64,000 nucleotides of DNA, taken from assembly GCA_003024785.1 (NCBI GenBank), contig PUQB01000854.1, positions 1-64,000 of the forward strand, in the 5' to 3' direction. Both the position numbers and the translations under genes were made by a program. How positions within the stretch are numbered: position 1 is the stretch's first letter; each line of letters starts with the position of its first letter. Source of the stretch: Selaginella tamariscina (taxonomy: Eukaryota > Streptophyta > Lycopodiopsida > Selaginellales > Selaginellaceae). Of this stretch, positions 21,281 to 35,500 are shown piece by piece. Below the pieces are notes generated by a model that was not told the DNA's origin, did not search any database, and was given only the letters and a program-made list of their open reading frames with translations.

Positions 21281-24074
21281 CATTGTAAGAATTTGTAAGA
21301 ATACTTACTTGATATTTGAATAACCTTTCCTTGCCTTTCTTCTTTTGTGAAATTGTAAGAATTTGCAGTTGTAACAACTCTTATTTTACAATCTGTTGTA
21401 CATGTTGTCCAATCGGGCCTTATACCTCAAATCCCCTTGAGTTTGACGAAGATTCTCATTGTGCTTCATGTGCACTTTAACTTTTGGCAGTTGAATCTTG
21501 TTGATTGAAAAGAGATGTTCTAGACAATTGTGGCACTTAACTAGGATCATTGTGTTCCCTAATGAATGGTACTTTTGATAAATGTCATTCTCAAACTCCC
21601 TAACTGGTTCCTTACTTTGTAGTTTCAAGTACCAAGAGCAATGGATTAATTCTTTCAAGGAGTGGCCTCGAAGCCTTGAGGATACATTCTGTAACTATTG
21701 TGTTTTGAGAAGAGCTTCCTCGCAATATCCCTTTCAATATCCACAAAGTATTGGGCCAGTTGACATGTGTTTACATTGTCATATCTACAAGTAGCTTGAA
21801 TTTAGTCATAAATATTTATAATTATACACGACAACAAACTTGTAAACACATATATGTGTGAAGTATGGCTGGCTAGGTTATTTGTTGAATGGTAAGGACT
21901 CAAAACTTTTCTACTTTCTCATCTATTCTTCCAGTACATAAGAATATAAAGTGATGCTTTGTGAATCTTCGTAGGTGAGCTTGTCCTGAACAGTCCATTT
22001 CCAGATAATCTTCTCTCATTTTTTTATCAACTTTTTCTCATTGTCAAACAACTAGTCTTTTAGTTTTTTAAGTGCAAGAGCCTTCTGTTCATGAGTAAGT
22101 TTGCCTTTGACGATGTTGTAGATAACCTCCTCACTTTGTCCCCTCTTGTCCATCCCTACAGAAGCATATTAACCATGACTACCTTATGATAGGAATAACT
22201 TACTTATGCAGATCAAAGCCAAGGATGTGTCCCATTTGGGTGCATGACATGGATCTAGTTCCACCCTCTTGTTACGAATGTTTACCTTTTCACATTTAAT
22301 TTTGGTTGTGAAGATGAAATAATTAAGTATATGTGATTTAATAATGTGATTTACCTTGACCTAGATGCCCAATAATGGGTATATTTCTTTAATGTCTTGC
22401 ATAGTTATGCTTCCCAAGTGTCTTATTTGCTCCACATTGTGTAAGAGGGTTCCACTTAGAAAGCCAATTGGGTCAACCTAACAAAAACCATAATGTGATA
22501 AAGCTTGAATACTTACTGATTTATCTTTACATAAACCATATGTAGCTTCTTGGATTCTCTCTAAGTACAAACCTTGACAATCACTATCGAAACCCAGATG
22601 TGTGCGTGTGGATTGTGTCTCAAGTGGTCCTCAATGACTTTTATAATCACAGTACAATGATGATTACCGTCTGCAACATGGAAAACTTTTTAACCATAAA
22701 TTTCTAATCTTCGTCGAAATGTCGTGATTTCTTACCCAGATGTATTTTGTAACTGTCATTCCTATCTTGAATGGACATACTAGAAACATGTTGGTTTCAC
22801 CCAACCAAGGTACATTTGAGAATTCAAAATTATGATCAACCTTGCAAAATTTGTAACTCGTGGTCTGCATAGAGGGATGTACTTCACCATCTGCGACTTA
22901 GTGTATCTCATATCTTCTAGGAGCTTGTTGATAGTTTGGTCTTTGGCTTGTAACAATGTCCTCCTAACCATGTCCTCGACCTGTCCATCCATCTTGATCA
23001 CTTGCATTTATACAAAGTGCCTTCGCCAATTGAATTTGTCTACTGGCTATCCCATTGCTAGTTCATGTTGCTAGTAGGTTCCTCTGGAGTGGGAAAGAGC
23101 CTTCACCAGTTTGGTTTATGATAGTTGTCACTTGCTTATCAGTGTTGCTGGTAGCTTCCTTTGGAGTTGGTGAATAATGGTTGGGTTGCACTTCTTCAAA
23201 ATGCATAGGGAAAAGCATGGGTATCAAGGGCAAAATCGTTTTCAAGAGGGTGTAATTGAAAACAAAAGCATAGGCAAATCAATGAATGTTTAATCTAGTA
23301 TAGTCACATGATCTCCCTTGTTTGTATGTTGACCTTCATCTTTTGATAGATCCACCACTTCACTTTTGTGTATTTGTCGGTCATGTGTTATCTTTGTTGA
23401 TTTGGGTTGTGGGGTGTTCTTTCTTTTGCCTACAAAACCGAGTCAAACAAGCTTATTATTCATATCTTTACCCTAAAGTGTACAACTAAGTGAATCATTG
23501 AAACCTCCTTTCTTTGTCTTTTTTTGTGGTGCATTTCCTCGTATTAACCTATAAAAGCACAGTTAGAAACTTCAATGTAATACACAACAACAAGAACACC
23601 GAATTCTATTATTAATAATATTGTTGGGGTTTGTTGGTGAACCTCGTCAATAAAACAATAATAGAATGACATACTCATAACTTATAGATTTAAAATACCA
23701 CATCACACCAATAATTAAATGCAAATTCATTATTATAACTGTAAAATTGTGGGGTTCATTGGCAAACCCCACAATAACAAAAATCAAGAAGACCCTCGAA
23801 TATGAATACATCAATAAAAAAACATGAATTCCTCAAAAATGGAAAAAGTTAATCATTAGAAAACTCCATTATAATGGCAAATAAGCAAAACAATGAATTA
23901 AACCTCAGGGTTTGCTAGCAAACTCCATAAAATATTATTTTTAATAACTGCAAATACCAATATGGTCGTGGAGTTTCAACAAGCCATATATGGTGGCTTC
24001 CTAAACTTGTGTGGCATTTGCCTTTTGAAACCACTTTAGATAAGGTTTTTAGAGTGGCACTAATCTTTGTCGAC
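21281..24074. other. Unrecognised DNA with short minus-strand coding-like pieces
   Basis: Minus-strand open stretches at 21386-21658, 22664-22870, 22780-23007 and 23063-23245 overlap or adjoin in different frames and read like decayed protein ('GQVEDMVRRTLLQAKDQTIN', 'NKLLEDMRYTKSQMVKY'). I cannot assign a family. Past 23300 nothing is seen up to the hAT end at 24075. Confidence 0.4.
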
Positions 24075-27000
24075 CAGGGCTTTTTTAAAATAACATTTTT
24101 GGCATCTTGAATGAAGTTTGACTATATATGATTTAATGCTAATTGAGCCTAAGTTTATCTAAGTATTTGAAAACGGCATATTCCGAGGTCTGTACATCGG
24201 AAAAAATAATTCTTCGAATATTCTAAACCTTGATGAACGAGAAGAACACCTGAGTTTTAATTGAAATCTTCGACCAACGCAGTGGTATAACTTGAGTGGT
24301 AATCTACTGGCCTATTTTTCTCCTCTACATATTCTACTTTTCATTCTATAATCTCTACTCTTTCTCTATGTCAGGAGTAGCAGGGTGCGGACACGGGGGG
24401 AGCGAGCATGGTCATGGAGTTGCCACGATTGTTTGTGGGTGTGGCAGTCGTGGTTGTGGAGTTGCGATGGATCGTGGTAGTGGTAGTGGTAGTGGTGTGC
24501 CGTGGTCGTGGCCGTGGCCGTGGCCGTGGTCGTGGCTGTGGAGTTGCGGTAGATCGTGGGTGCCACCGTGGAGTTGTAGATCGTGGGCGGGGGCGTGGCC
24601 ATTTGAGCTTGGCTCCAGGGTTTTCAGCCACAGAGGTACTAGAAGTAGAAGAAGTAGTAGTGGAGGATGTAGTGGTCCCATCCGACCAGCCAGGAGCAAC
24701 TGAAGAGCAGCCTACTAGGAGCAATCGGCAAGATCAATCGCCTAGGTCAAGGAGTCACTGTCCAACTAGTAGCAGTAGTCTTGAGCCGCCAACTGAAACA
24801 ACAGGAGAAGAGCAGCAAAGTCGAGGTCGACCACGTGATTCAATCTGGAAATTTCTCTATTGCTGTCCAGAAGGACTTCTACGCACTGGGCAGATTTATA
24901 CAGATCCTCAAGTCTATGCAGGGAATTCGGATTTGTGGGAGAAAATAGTGCGGTGTTCTATATGTTCTGGCATTATCAACTTCAAGTACGCAAAACCAAA
25001 GGGTATCAAGGAGCACATTTTGGGATTCACCACAGATCCACTTGATCGTTGTCGTGGGGATTGGTCAAAACGATATAAGGCAATCCAGCAGTCAGAACCA
25101 AAGGAGTTTGCATGTAGGGTACTCTTCGCTTTCAGAAATTTGTTGAATCTCTTGAGCAGTATCGAAACAATCGTCATGCGGGAATGTCTTTGCTAAGGCA
25201 GCCAAGCAGGTTCAGGACTGAATCAGCATCCTCCTCAGGTTCTCACCATGCTACTTCGGCCTCCACACATGGTTCCAAGCCCCGTTGTGTGGACATCCCT
25301 GACACTAATGATTTCGAAGCGTGGGAGTGGATTAATCACCTCGAGGATCCAAGAGCAAAAGCCGCTGCACAAAAACTATTTCAAGTGAAACGGGAATATG
25401 AGTTGTCGCATTATGGTCTAAGTTCTATAGCAGTATTTCAGCCTGGGAGCTTGGAACTAGCAGATGGGAGGGAACTGGAGATCCTTGCAAGAGATGTATC
25501 ATCACCACCAGCTCGTCCAATGCCAACTGCAAGAAACAACAGTTACAATACTCATGCTCTGTATGCTTACTCCCCCGAGGAACTAAAGGAGTGGCATAAG
25601 AAATATGCAATGCATGTGTATTGCACTGCCATGCCATTTACTCAAGCTCTATTTGAGACTGCTCATGCAGCCTCTATGTATCCTTTGCCAACAATGGATG
25701 CCTTACGTGGAGAACTGCTGGATGAAATCGCAGAGGAGCATAGGCAGATCGTGGATAGAAAACTTCAAGCGGCTGCAAACTCTCATCATCCTCGACCGCT
25801 TTGTCTCGTCACTGACGGTTGGAAAACGGTTAATAGATCGCACTTGGGGAACATTATGATTGTTGATGCCACTCACCATGAGGAGTTCTTCTATGGGTCA
25901 TTTGAATGCCCAGAATCTTCAGGTATTCTATTTTGTGATCTATATGAATCATTCCTAACTTTTGATTATGTGTACGCAGCTCATAAAATCTTTGACAAGT
26001 TGTATGCTGTGGTGCAAACCGTGCAAGCCCGTGTAACCAGTAGAGTACTCATGCCAGAGGGTGGTGACACATTTGAGCAAGATGCCTCATTAGAGGAACA
26101 ACAGAGACGTGAACAATATTTGCGAATTCGAAGAAAACGTGCTATTGTTGCTGTCATTATGGATAACGCAAGCAACATGAAGGCAGTTGGGCGAAAGATG
26201 GAGGAGACTTTTGTGGACATATGGAGCGTACCGTGCCAGTGTCACGCACTCAATTTAGTTCTGAATTCCTGGGTGAAACAAAAGTTCATCAAGCGGTATA
26301 TTGACCAAGGGAAGACAATAGTTCAATTGGTTCGTAACACGGGTAATGTTCTGGAATTTTATCGAAAACATAAGGTGCTGCGAAATGGGAGGGAACTTAT
26401 CAAACCAGTAACTACAAGGTGGGTGGTTATTTCAACTTACTTCGATTTTTAGCACTAATTTTGTTTTTTTTTTTTTTTTTTTTTTTTTTTCAGATTTGGA
26501 ACTTATTATTACATGTTGAAGCGAATGCTGGATGAGAAGGGCACTTTGCTAGATGTTTTTAGTTCTCCAGAGTTTGCTAATTGGCTACGCAAACAACCTC
26601 AAGATGCAAAAGTTGGCGCAAAGAAAGCTATAGAGAACCTTGATAATGTTGAGTTCTGGCAAGGAGTGGATAGGGTATTGCAGCTGATGTGCCCAGTTGT
26701 GAAGGCTATCAAGTTCTTTGATAGGTCTGCACCAACGATGGGATTTGTGTGGCAGGCTTGGAAGTATATAAAGGTGATGACAGCAGGAGTTTTTGGTTTT
26801 AGTTCACAAGAGAAGCAGGTGCTTCTAGCTTTGCTAAGGCAACGTCAACAAAAATACCTAAACACATGCGACTTGTTTGGGGCAGCTTGGTGTCTAAATC
26901 CTAGATACAGGGACTCATGGAGAGGAGATCTAGATGCCAACCGGGCATTGAGTCAAGCAATGCAACGTTTTTATCCAAACAGCTCGGATGCATTCCAATG

Positions 27001-28339
27001 TAACCAGGAATATTTCGTGTTCAAGGAAGCAGATGGCCCCTTTAGTTGCACAGGCAGTGTAGCGAGGTTCTTTGATCCACCCAACATCGTAGAAGATGCT
27101 CCATATAAGCTTTGGGCTTCATATTCAATACTCGATTGTGAACTACCACTACTATGGAGGTTTGCTTGCTCTATACTTGGCTTAACCGTTTCAAATTCTG
27201 CAGCAGAAAGAAACTTCAGCTCATACGGCAATGTGTTGACCATTAAACGGAACAAGTAAGTTTACTTTTTGGAATTTTTTTTAGTTTATTCACGGCATAG
27301 AGTCTTGACTATAGCAAACTGCAGCCTAACTCTCGAACGGACGACGAATTTAGTAAACATTTACCAAAATCACCGTCTATGGAGCAAGGCACACAGTCGT
27401 AGGCATGCAAAGTCAGGGGCATTGGGAATGTGGACAGGAGCTGAATTTGACATCACCCAGCCAACAAGTTCAAGTTCAAGCCATAGAAGTATTGATACTA
27501 CTACAAGTGATGAAGCACCAGCAACAATAGGAAGGTCGTATGCAGATGTTGATGCAGACGACTCATTAGACGAAGACGAGGGTGACAATAACCATGAGGC
27601 ACAATTAATGTGAGTATTGTATTTTCAACATTGCTTGTGCATTTGATGCATTTGCATTTCAGGTCCTATGATGAAGATGAGGACCCGGACAAGCATCCAG
27701 ACGTTGAGAGGGCATTAAAAAATTTAGACCCGAGCTCCGCAGCCTTTACCCCACCAATGGCACCACAAGAAGCACCTACAGCTAGTGAGTCTATGTTTTT
27801 AGATGTGTCGGTGTCTCCAGTGCCTGTCCCGTTCACATTCCATTCAGAAGGTGGCCCAGAACTTGCTCTCCAACCCCGCAATATCTTTGGGTCATGTGCT
27901 ATGGGCCAGCAGCTTGAACAAGTTCAACCAAGTGCACGAACAAGTGAGATCCAAGAGGAAAGAAATGATATTAATATAGACGTAGACATTGGTTTAGTGA
28001 CCCAGCGACGGCCCAAGAAAAGGACGAGGAGAGTTTGTGAATTAGCGAGTCTGCCTGATTTAGGCAGTGGCAAAGCACCACTAGGAGATCCTCACGTTCT
28101 TGATTTAGATGTTCAAGAAGGATCTGGGTGAATAGAAAAGATCTCATGTTTTATTTTAAAAACTGCTTGCATGCACGTGTTCAATAAATACTTTCACATT
28201 TTAAATTCACGAGCTCCGGACCGGATTATTTTCTGACTACTCAAGTTTTAATATAATCATAAAAATTAACTTTTGCTAATATTTAAAAGTGCAACTTTTG
28301 CATTTAAAATGCAGATTTTGCATCTTTAAAAAAGCCCTG
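24075..28339 (+). mobile_element. hAT-type DNA transposon, copy 1
   Basis: 4,265 bp with terminal inverted repeats CAGGGCTTTTTTAAA (24075) and TTTAAAAAAGCCCTG (ending 28339), typical of hAT elements. Inside is one hAT transposase gene. TTTGCA-type subterminal repeats precede the right end. The left flank is TTGTCGAC. The right end is followed by a single C and then copy 2. Confidence 0.92.
24408..28131 (+). pseudogene. hAT transposase (DUF659 type), copy 1
   Basis: A Gly/Arg-rich low-complexity N-terminal region (24480-24620) precedes a BED-like zinc finger ('VRCSICSGIINFKY...GIKEHI', about 24950-25015). The RNase-H-fold core follows: 'LCLVTDGWKTVNRSHLGN' near 25800 and 'AVIMDNASNMKA...PCQCHALNLVLNS' near 26150-26270. 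The hAT dimerisation motif 'NSAAERNFSSYGNV' is at 27196-27237. Introns of GT-AG type lie at 25921-25978, about 26419-26492 (with a long T tract), about 27256-27323 and 27610-27661. An acidic tail follows to the stop at 28129. One G fewer than copy 2 near 25119 breaks the frame between the zinc finger and the core. The start ATG at 24408 is uncertain. Confidence 0.85.
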
Positions 28340-28340
28340 C

Positions 28341-31300
28341 CAGGGCTTTTTAAAATAACATTTTTGGCATCTTGAATGAAGTTTGACTATATATGATTTA
28401 ATGCTAATTGAGCCTAAGTTTATCTAAGTATTTGAAAACGGCATATTCCGAGGTCTGTACATCGGAAAAAATAATTCTTCGAATATTCTAAACCTTGATG
28501 AACGAGAAGAACACCTGAGTTTTAATTGAAATCTTCGACCAACCAGTGGTATAACTTGAGTGGTAATCTACTGGCCTATTTTCTCCTCTTACATATTCTA
28601 CTTTTCATTCTATAATCTCTACTCTTTCTCTATGTCAGGAGTAGCAGGTGCGGACACGGGGGGAGCGAGCATGGTCATGGATTGCCACGATTGTTTGTGG
28701 GTGTGGCAGTCGTGGTTGTGGAGTTGCGATGGATCGTGGTAGTGGTAGTGGTAGTGGCCGTGGCCTGGTCGTGGCCGTGGCCGTGGCCGTGGTCGTGGCT
28801 GTGGAGTTGCGGTAGATCGTGGGTGCCACCGGGAGTTGTAGATCGTGGGCGGGGGCGTGGCCATTTGAGCTTGGCTCCAGGTTTTTCAGCCACAGAGGTA
28901 CTAGAAGTAGAAGAAGTAGTAGTGGAGGATGTAGTGTCCCATCCGACCAGCCAGGAGCAACTGAAGAGCAGCCTACTAGGAGCAATCGGCAAGATCAATG
29001 CCTAGTCAAGGAGTCACTGTCCAACTAGTAGCAGTAGTCTTGAGCCGCCAACTGAAACAACAGGAGAAGAGCAGCAAAGTCGAGGTCGACCAGTGATTCA
29101 TCTGGAAATTTCTCTATTGCTGTCCAGAAGGACTTCTACGCACTGGGCAGATTTATACAATCCTCAAGTCTATGCAGGGAATTCGGATTTGTGGGAGAAA
29201 ATAGTGCGGTGTTCTATATGTTCTGGCATTATCAACTTCAAGTACGCAAACCAAAGGGTATCAAGAGCACATTTTGGGATTCACCACAGATCCACTTGAT
29301 CGTTGTCGTGGGGATTGGTCAAAACGATATAAGGCAATCCAGCAGTCAGAACCAAAGGAGTTTGCATGTAGGGGTACTCTTCGCTTTCAGAAATTTGTTG
29401 AATCTCTTGAGCAGTATCGAAACAATCGTCATGCGGGAATGTCTTTGCTAAGGCAGCCAAGCAGGTTCAGGGAATCAGCATCCTCCTCAGGTTCTCACCA
29501 TGCTACTTCGGCCTCCACACATGGTTCCAAGCCCCGTTGTGTGGACATCCCTGACACTAATGATTTCGAAGCGTGGGAGTGGATTAATCACCTCGAGGAT
29601 CCAAGAGCAAAAGCCGCTGCACAAAAACTATTTCAAGTGAAACGGGAATATGAGTTGTCGCATTATGGTCTAAGTTCTATAGCAGTATTTCAGCCTGGGA
29701 GCTTGGAACTAGCAGATGGGAGGGAACTGGAGATCCTTGCAAGAGATGTATCATCACCACCAGCTCGTCCAATGCCAACTGCAAGAAACAACAGTTACAA
29801 TACTCATGCTCTGTATGCTTACTCCCCCGAGGAACTAAAGGAGTGGCATAAGAAATATGCAATGCATGTGTATTGCACTGCCATGCCATTTACTCAAGCT
29901 CTATTTGAGACTGCTCATGCAGCCTCTATGTATCCTTTGCCAACAATGGATGCCTTACGTGGAGAACTGCTGGATGAAATCGCAGAGGAGCATAGGCAGA
30001 TCGTGGATAGAAAACTTCAAGCGGCTGCAAACTCTCATCATCCTCGACCGCTTTGTCTCGTCACTGACGGTTGGAAAACGGTTAATAGATCGCACTTGGG
30101 GAACATTATGATTGTTGATGCCACTCACCATGAGGAGTTCTTCTATGGGTCATTTGAATGCCCAGAATCTTCAGGTATTCTATTTTGTGATCTATATGAA
30201 TCATTCCTAACTTTTGATTATGTGTACGCAGCTCATAAAATCTTGACAAGTTGTATGCTGTGGTGCAAACCGTGCAAGCCCGTGTAACCAGTAGAGTACT
30301 CATGCCAGAGGGTGGTGACACATTTGAGCAAGATGCCTCATTAGAGGAACAACAGAGACGTGAACAATATTTGCGAATTCGAAGAAAACGTGCTATTGTT
30401 GCTGTCATTATGGATAACGCAAGCAACATGAAGGCAGTTGGGCGAAAGATGGAGGAGACTTTTGTGGACATATGGAGCGTACCGTGCCAGTGTCACGCAC
30501 TCAATTTAGTTCTGAATTCCTGGGTGAAACAAAAGTTCATCAAGCGGTATATTGACCAAGGGAAGACAATAGTTCAATTGGTTCGTAACACGGGTAATGT
30601 TCTGGAATTTATCGAAAACATAAGGTGCTGCGAAATGGGAGGGAACTTATCAAACCAGTAACTACAAGGTGGGTGGTTATTTCAACTTACTTCGATTTTG
30701 TTTTTTTTTTTTTTTTTTTTTTTTCAGATTTGGAACTTATTATTACATGTTGAAGCGAATGCTGGATGAGAAGGGCACTTTGCTAGATGTTTTTAGTTCT
30801 CCAGAGTTTGCTATTGGCTACGCAAACAACCTCAAGATGCAAAAGTTGCGCAAAAAAGCTATAGAGAACCTTGATAATGTTGAGTTCTGGCAAGGAGTGG
30901 ATAGGGTATTGCAGCTGATGTGCCCAGTTGTGAAGGCTATCAAGTTCTTTGATAGGTCTGCACCAACGATGGGATTTGTGTGGCAGGCTTGGAAGTATAT
31001 AAAGGTGATGACAGCAGGAGTTTTTGGTTTTAGTTCACAAGAGAAGCAGGTGCTTCTAGCTTTGCTAAGGCAACGTCAACAAAAATACCTAAACACATGC
31101 GACTTGTTTGGGGCAGCTTGGTGTCTAAATCCTAGATACAGGGACTCATGGAGAGGAGATCTAGATGCCAACCGGGCATTGAGTCAAGCAATGCAACGTT
31201 TTTATCCAAACAGCTCGGATGCATTCCAATGTAACCAGGAATATTTCGTGTTCAAGGAAGCAGATGGCCCCTTTAGTTGCACAGGCAGTGTAGCGAGGTT

Positions 31301-32567
31301 CTTTGATCCACCCAACATCGTAGAAGATGCTCCATATAAGCTTTGGGCTTCATATTCAATACTCGATTGTGAACTACCACTACTATGGAGGTTTGCTTGC
31401 TCTATACTTGGCTTAACCGTTTCAAATTCTGCAGCAGAAAGAAACTTCAGCTCATACGGCAATGTGTTGACCATTAAACGGAACAAGTAAGTTTACTTTT
31501 TGGAATTTTTTTTTAGTTTATTCACGGCATAGAGTCTTGACTATAGCAAACTGCAGCCTAACTCTCGAACGGACGACGAATTTAGTAAACATTTACCAAA
31601 ATCACCGTCTATGGAGCAAGGCACACAGTCGTAGGCATGCAAAGTCAGGGGCATTGGGAATGTGGACAGGAGCTGAATTTGACATCACCCAGCCAACAAG
31701 TTCAAGTTCAAGCCATAGAAGTATTGATACTACACAAGTGATGAAGCACCAGCAACAATAGGAAGGTCGTATGCAGATGTTGATGCAGACGACTCATTAG
31801 ACGAAGACGAGGGTGACAATAACCATGAGGCACAATTAATGTGAGTATTGTATTTTCAACATTGCTTGTGCATTTGATGCATTTGCATTTCAGGTCCTAT
31901 GATGAAGATGAGGACCCGGACAAGCATCCAGACGTTGAGAGGGCATTAAAAAATTTAGACCCGAGCTCCGCAGCCTTTACCCCACCAATGGCACCACAAG
32001 AAGCACCTACAGCTAGTGAGTCTATGTTTTTAGATGTGTCGGTGTCTCCAGTGCCTGTCCCGTTCACATTCCATTCAGAAGGTGGCCCAGAACTTGCTCT
32101 CCAACCCCGCAATATCTTTGGGTCATGTGCTATGGGCCAGCAGCTTGAACAAGTTCAACCAAGTGCACGAACAAGTGAGATCCAAGAGGAAAGAAATGAT
32201 ATTAATATAGACGTAGACATTGGTTTAGTGACCCAGCGACGGCCCAAGAAAAGGACGAGGAGAGTTTGTGAATTAGCGAGTCTGCCTGATTTAGGCAGTG
32301 GCAAAGCACCACTAGGAGATCCTCACGTTCTTGATTTAGATGTTCAAGAAGGATCTGGGTGAATAGAAAAGATCTCATGTTTTATTTTAAAAACTGCTTG
32401 CATGCACGTGTTCAATAAATACTTTCACATTTTAAAACACGAGCTCCGGACCGGATTATTTTCTGACTACTCAGTTTTAATATAATCATAAAAATTAACT
32501 TTTGCTAATATTTAAAAGTGCAACTTTTGCATTTAAAATGCAGATTTTGCATCTTAAAAAAGCCCTG
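28341..32567 (+). mobile_element. hAT-type DNA transposon, copy 2
   Basis: 4,227 bp, same orientation and same ends as copy 1 (CAGGGCTTTTTAAAA at 28341, AAAAAAGCCCTG ending 32567). Separated from copy 1 by one base (C at 28340). The right flank TTGTCAGA partly matches the left flank of copy 1 (TTGTCGAC), as if one original insertion had been doubled. Differences from copy 1 are mostly single-base losses, densest in the first 1.2 kb. Confidence 0.92.
28681..32362 (+). pseudogene. hAT transposase, copy 2
   Basis: Same gene as in copy 1. The frame between zinc finger and core is open here (29274-30287, 'CRGTLRFQKFVESLEQYRN'), unlike copy 1. However, the low-complexity N-terminal part, the segment near 30242 and the segments near 30610 and 30820 have lost single bases. 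The second half (30880-31490) with the dimerisation motif is the same as in copy 1. Neither copy is fully open, yet their lesions are at different places. Confidence 0.85.
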
Positions 32568-35500
32568 TTGTCAGATAATATATGACATAGTTCCATCCGG
32601 TGCACTAGTAACTTGCACATTGCACCTGCAAATAAATTCTGACTAGCCGAGCAATGACAGAACATGATTAGCTTGTGTGTACTGGCCATCTTCAGCAAGC
32701 ACAAGCTCTATCAACATAAAGATCTTCCACCTTAACACTATGGAGATAATGAGACCCAATCAATTCCCTTGTAATTGAATCACATTGTCAACTTGCACAA
32801 GAATGAAACCTTCTTCTATCTCCCACACAACAAAAAGCATTCCACATATGACCACTTTTGCTTTGTATTTTTGTTGAACTGCGACTAGCACTAATAGTAC
32901 TTCTCCCTGCATGACGACTTCCTCCAGCCAGTTGACCTCTATTATGTATCTCTGGAAATTGTTAGATGTTACAAGAGTTGCTTTCAACCCTGCACTTGTC
33001 TGAACATGAACAATATTGCCGCTTGAAATCCAAATAGGATTTTTACATGCTTCTATTTCCAACTCAAAAGGAAACTTACAAGGTGCAATGCAATGTCAAA
33101 GCCCTCCTACACATAACTGGATCACTATGAGGGACAATGCAAATTTCCTGGAGGATGTCTTCCACGAGTAGAATGCACATTGCATCAAATGGGACCCGGG
33201 CTGGTGCATGCTTATTGGCTCATGGATAACTAGCTGGGAATCACAATAATACATATTCAATTTTGTTAGATTATATTGAACTCACTTTCTAAATATAGTA
33301 GTGAATAGGACAATGATATTTCCTAAATAGTCCATGGAAAAAAGGTTGTCAGTTCTGTGTAGCATACTTCACCTGAAAAAGTGTAGGAATTAGTACTCCA
33401 TTAATAAGAACATAAATAATTCCACAACATACCAGGATTATTAGATCTTTCATGACAAAGAAGTGCCTTGCTTAAAAGCAGCACCATGCATGCAAATAGC
33501 CTTGTCTGGTCACATTGTGAGTTAATATGTTAACCTAACGTAATGGTGGTCGCCAAACAAGGGAAGAACAAAATATTGGAAATAAGAAAATAATAGAAAT
33601 TAGATTTCAGAAAGTTGAAAGAGAATAAGGATGACAAATATAATAAGTAGTACTGTAGAAGTGAAGGGAAAAGAATATATTAATAGATATTATAGAATAA
33701 GGTAGAAAATCATAATGAGATTAAGAAGAAGAGTTTATATTACGACCATCCGACAGCACATAGTATAATAATAAGTATTCTTGAGATCCTTTTTATAGTT
33801 CTACAATTATTATTTGAATCTTATCTAATTAATTATGTGACCTCTTTATTGTCGTTATGAGAACTACTCCTTTGACTATGTTCCATCGATATTTTCAAAT
33901 GTGTACACCACCTCAACCACCATACTATATTGTTGCCCGTAATTTTGTATTTTAACGTTACTCTTATTTTCACGATATATACACTGTTTTTGCAAAAAAA
34001 AAAAAATCTTATTTTATACTCCAAGCAAATAAACATAACTTAAACCACTATATGACTAAATACTACTTTTAACACATGTGATCGAAGCCCACACCTTTTA
34101 GTCTTAAGTGCATCAACTTGCAGTGAGTAATTCTCAGGTTTTCTACATGGCCAACATCACATCTAATCCAAATTTTCCAATCCCTACTACTATAATCCAA
34201 ACATTTCCTCCACAAGTCTACTGCCTTCTCCTCCGATTGAAACACCATTTTTAACCAGAACTTGATGCATGTGTAGACTGTGGTTTGATGAAGTGTTGGT
34301 TCAAGGTGGCTTTTAGTCTTTCTGGAGGTAGTAAGTCATCTTGTCCTTCCATCAGCTCTTCCTATACAGTGGTGAAGAAATATCTACAGAAAATAAGTTA
34401 TTGTGGAACTTGAAAAAAACTTTACAAGTCTGGTATGTACCTCAGATGTGCTTCCATAAATGTCAACTCCATCTGCATGTTGTTTGTCTCTGTGGCATTC
34501 GATCCTTTGAAGTCTGCCTTGAAACCATAACACCAAGTATTAAATGATACACCATATTGGTTTATGTCATAACAAATGTGGCCTCTTCCCATAGCATGCA
34601 AAAACATTGATTGATGTGCTCCAAATCTCTCATACCAGAGCACCTCCACTATGCTGCAGGACTCACGCATCAGAAACTGTCCATCCAAAAGTTCTTCTCC
34701 AATCATATAATATCCTTATCAACTTGGTAACTAAATGAACAAATGCGAAAATGGCCACCATCGATTAGTCCATCCACCACATATGGCTGATACCATTGGA
34801 CAAACTGTTGATGTTCTTGTGCATGCCAGAAACCCAAACGCATCAAAGAATGGTCTGGACGTTGGCCTTTCTTCATGTAGTTGGTTCTGTTTTTAGTACA
34901 ATGTCCAGCCTTGCCATGACAGTAGATGCTTCCCCACAATCTTAAAGATTAGCAAACAGATGGGATGCTAATTAAATAGTTTTAGCATGTTCAAGCACCA
35001 AAGGTGCATTACATCGAATGCGCTCACTTCTAGCAAATACAACCTGGAAGCCATAATGCAAAACCACTATCAACTTTTCAGGTCCATTCAAAAAACAGCT
35101 AAAAACTTACTCGTAAATCTCATGCAAACGATGCACCATGCACTCCTGTATCTCGTTGTAGTGTTCTCTTACAGGTGGCATTTCTTGCGTATTCAGCTTC
35201 GGCCATGGCTGCCTGGATTTCATGCAAAACTCGGTGAGGTGCAAGCTCCATAGAGTTCCTCAAAATATTAGCATGCTTCCGCTACGTTCCTTCCTTTGAC
35301 ATTGGAGTTTTGCATTGGCGACAACTATTTTTTCCGCCTACAAAAACAAAGGATAGAAAACACATGCAATGAAGGACTCACCGGTAGAGACTTTAAGCAG
35401 CTCACATTGAGCTGGATGATCTGCAGCCATGACCAACAAAAGAACATGCATGCTAAACTTATAAGGCAAGCATCCATACTGATTTGAACTGAGTGCATAG

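Noticed and set aside
24366-24724. Minus-strand open frames rich in His, Thr and Arg across the hAT N-terminal region
   Set aside because: Antisense shadows of the GTGGCC-type low-complexity coding repeat.
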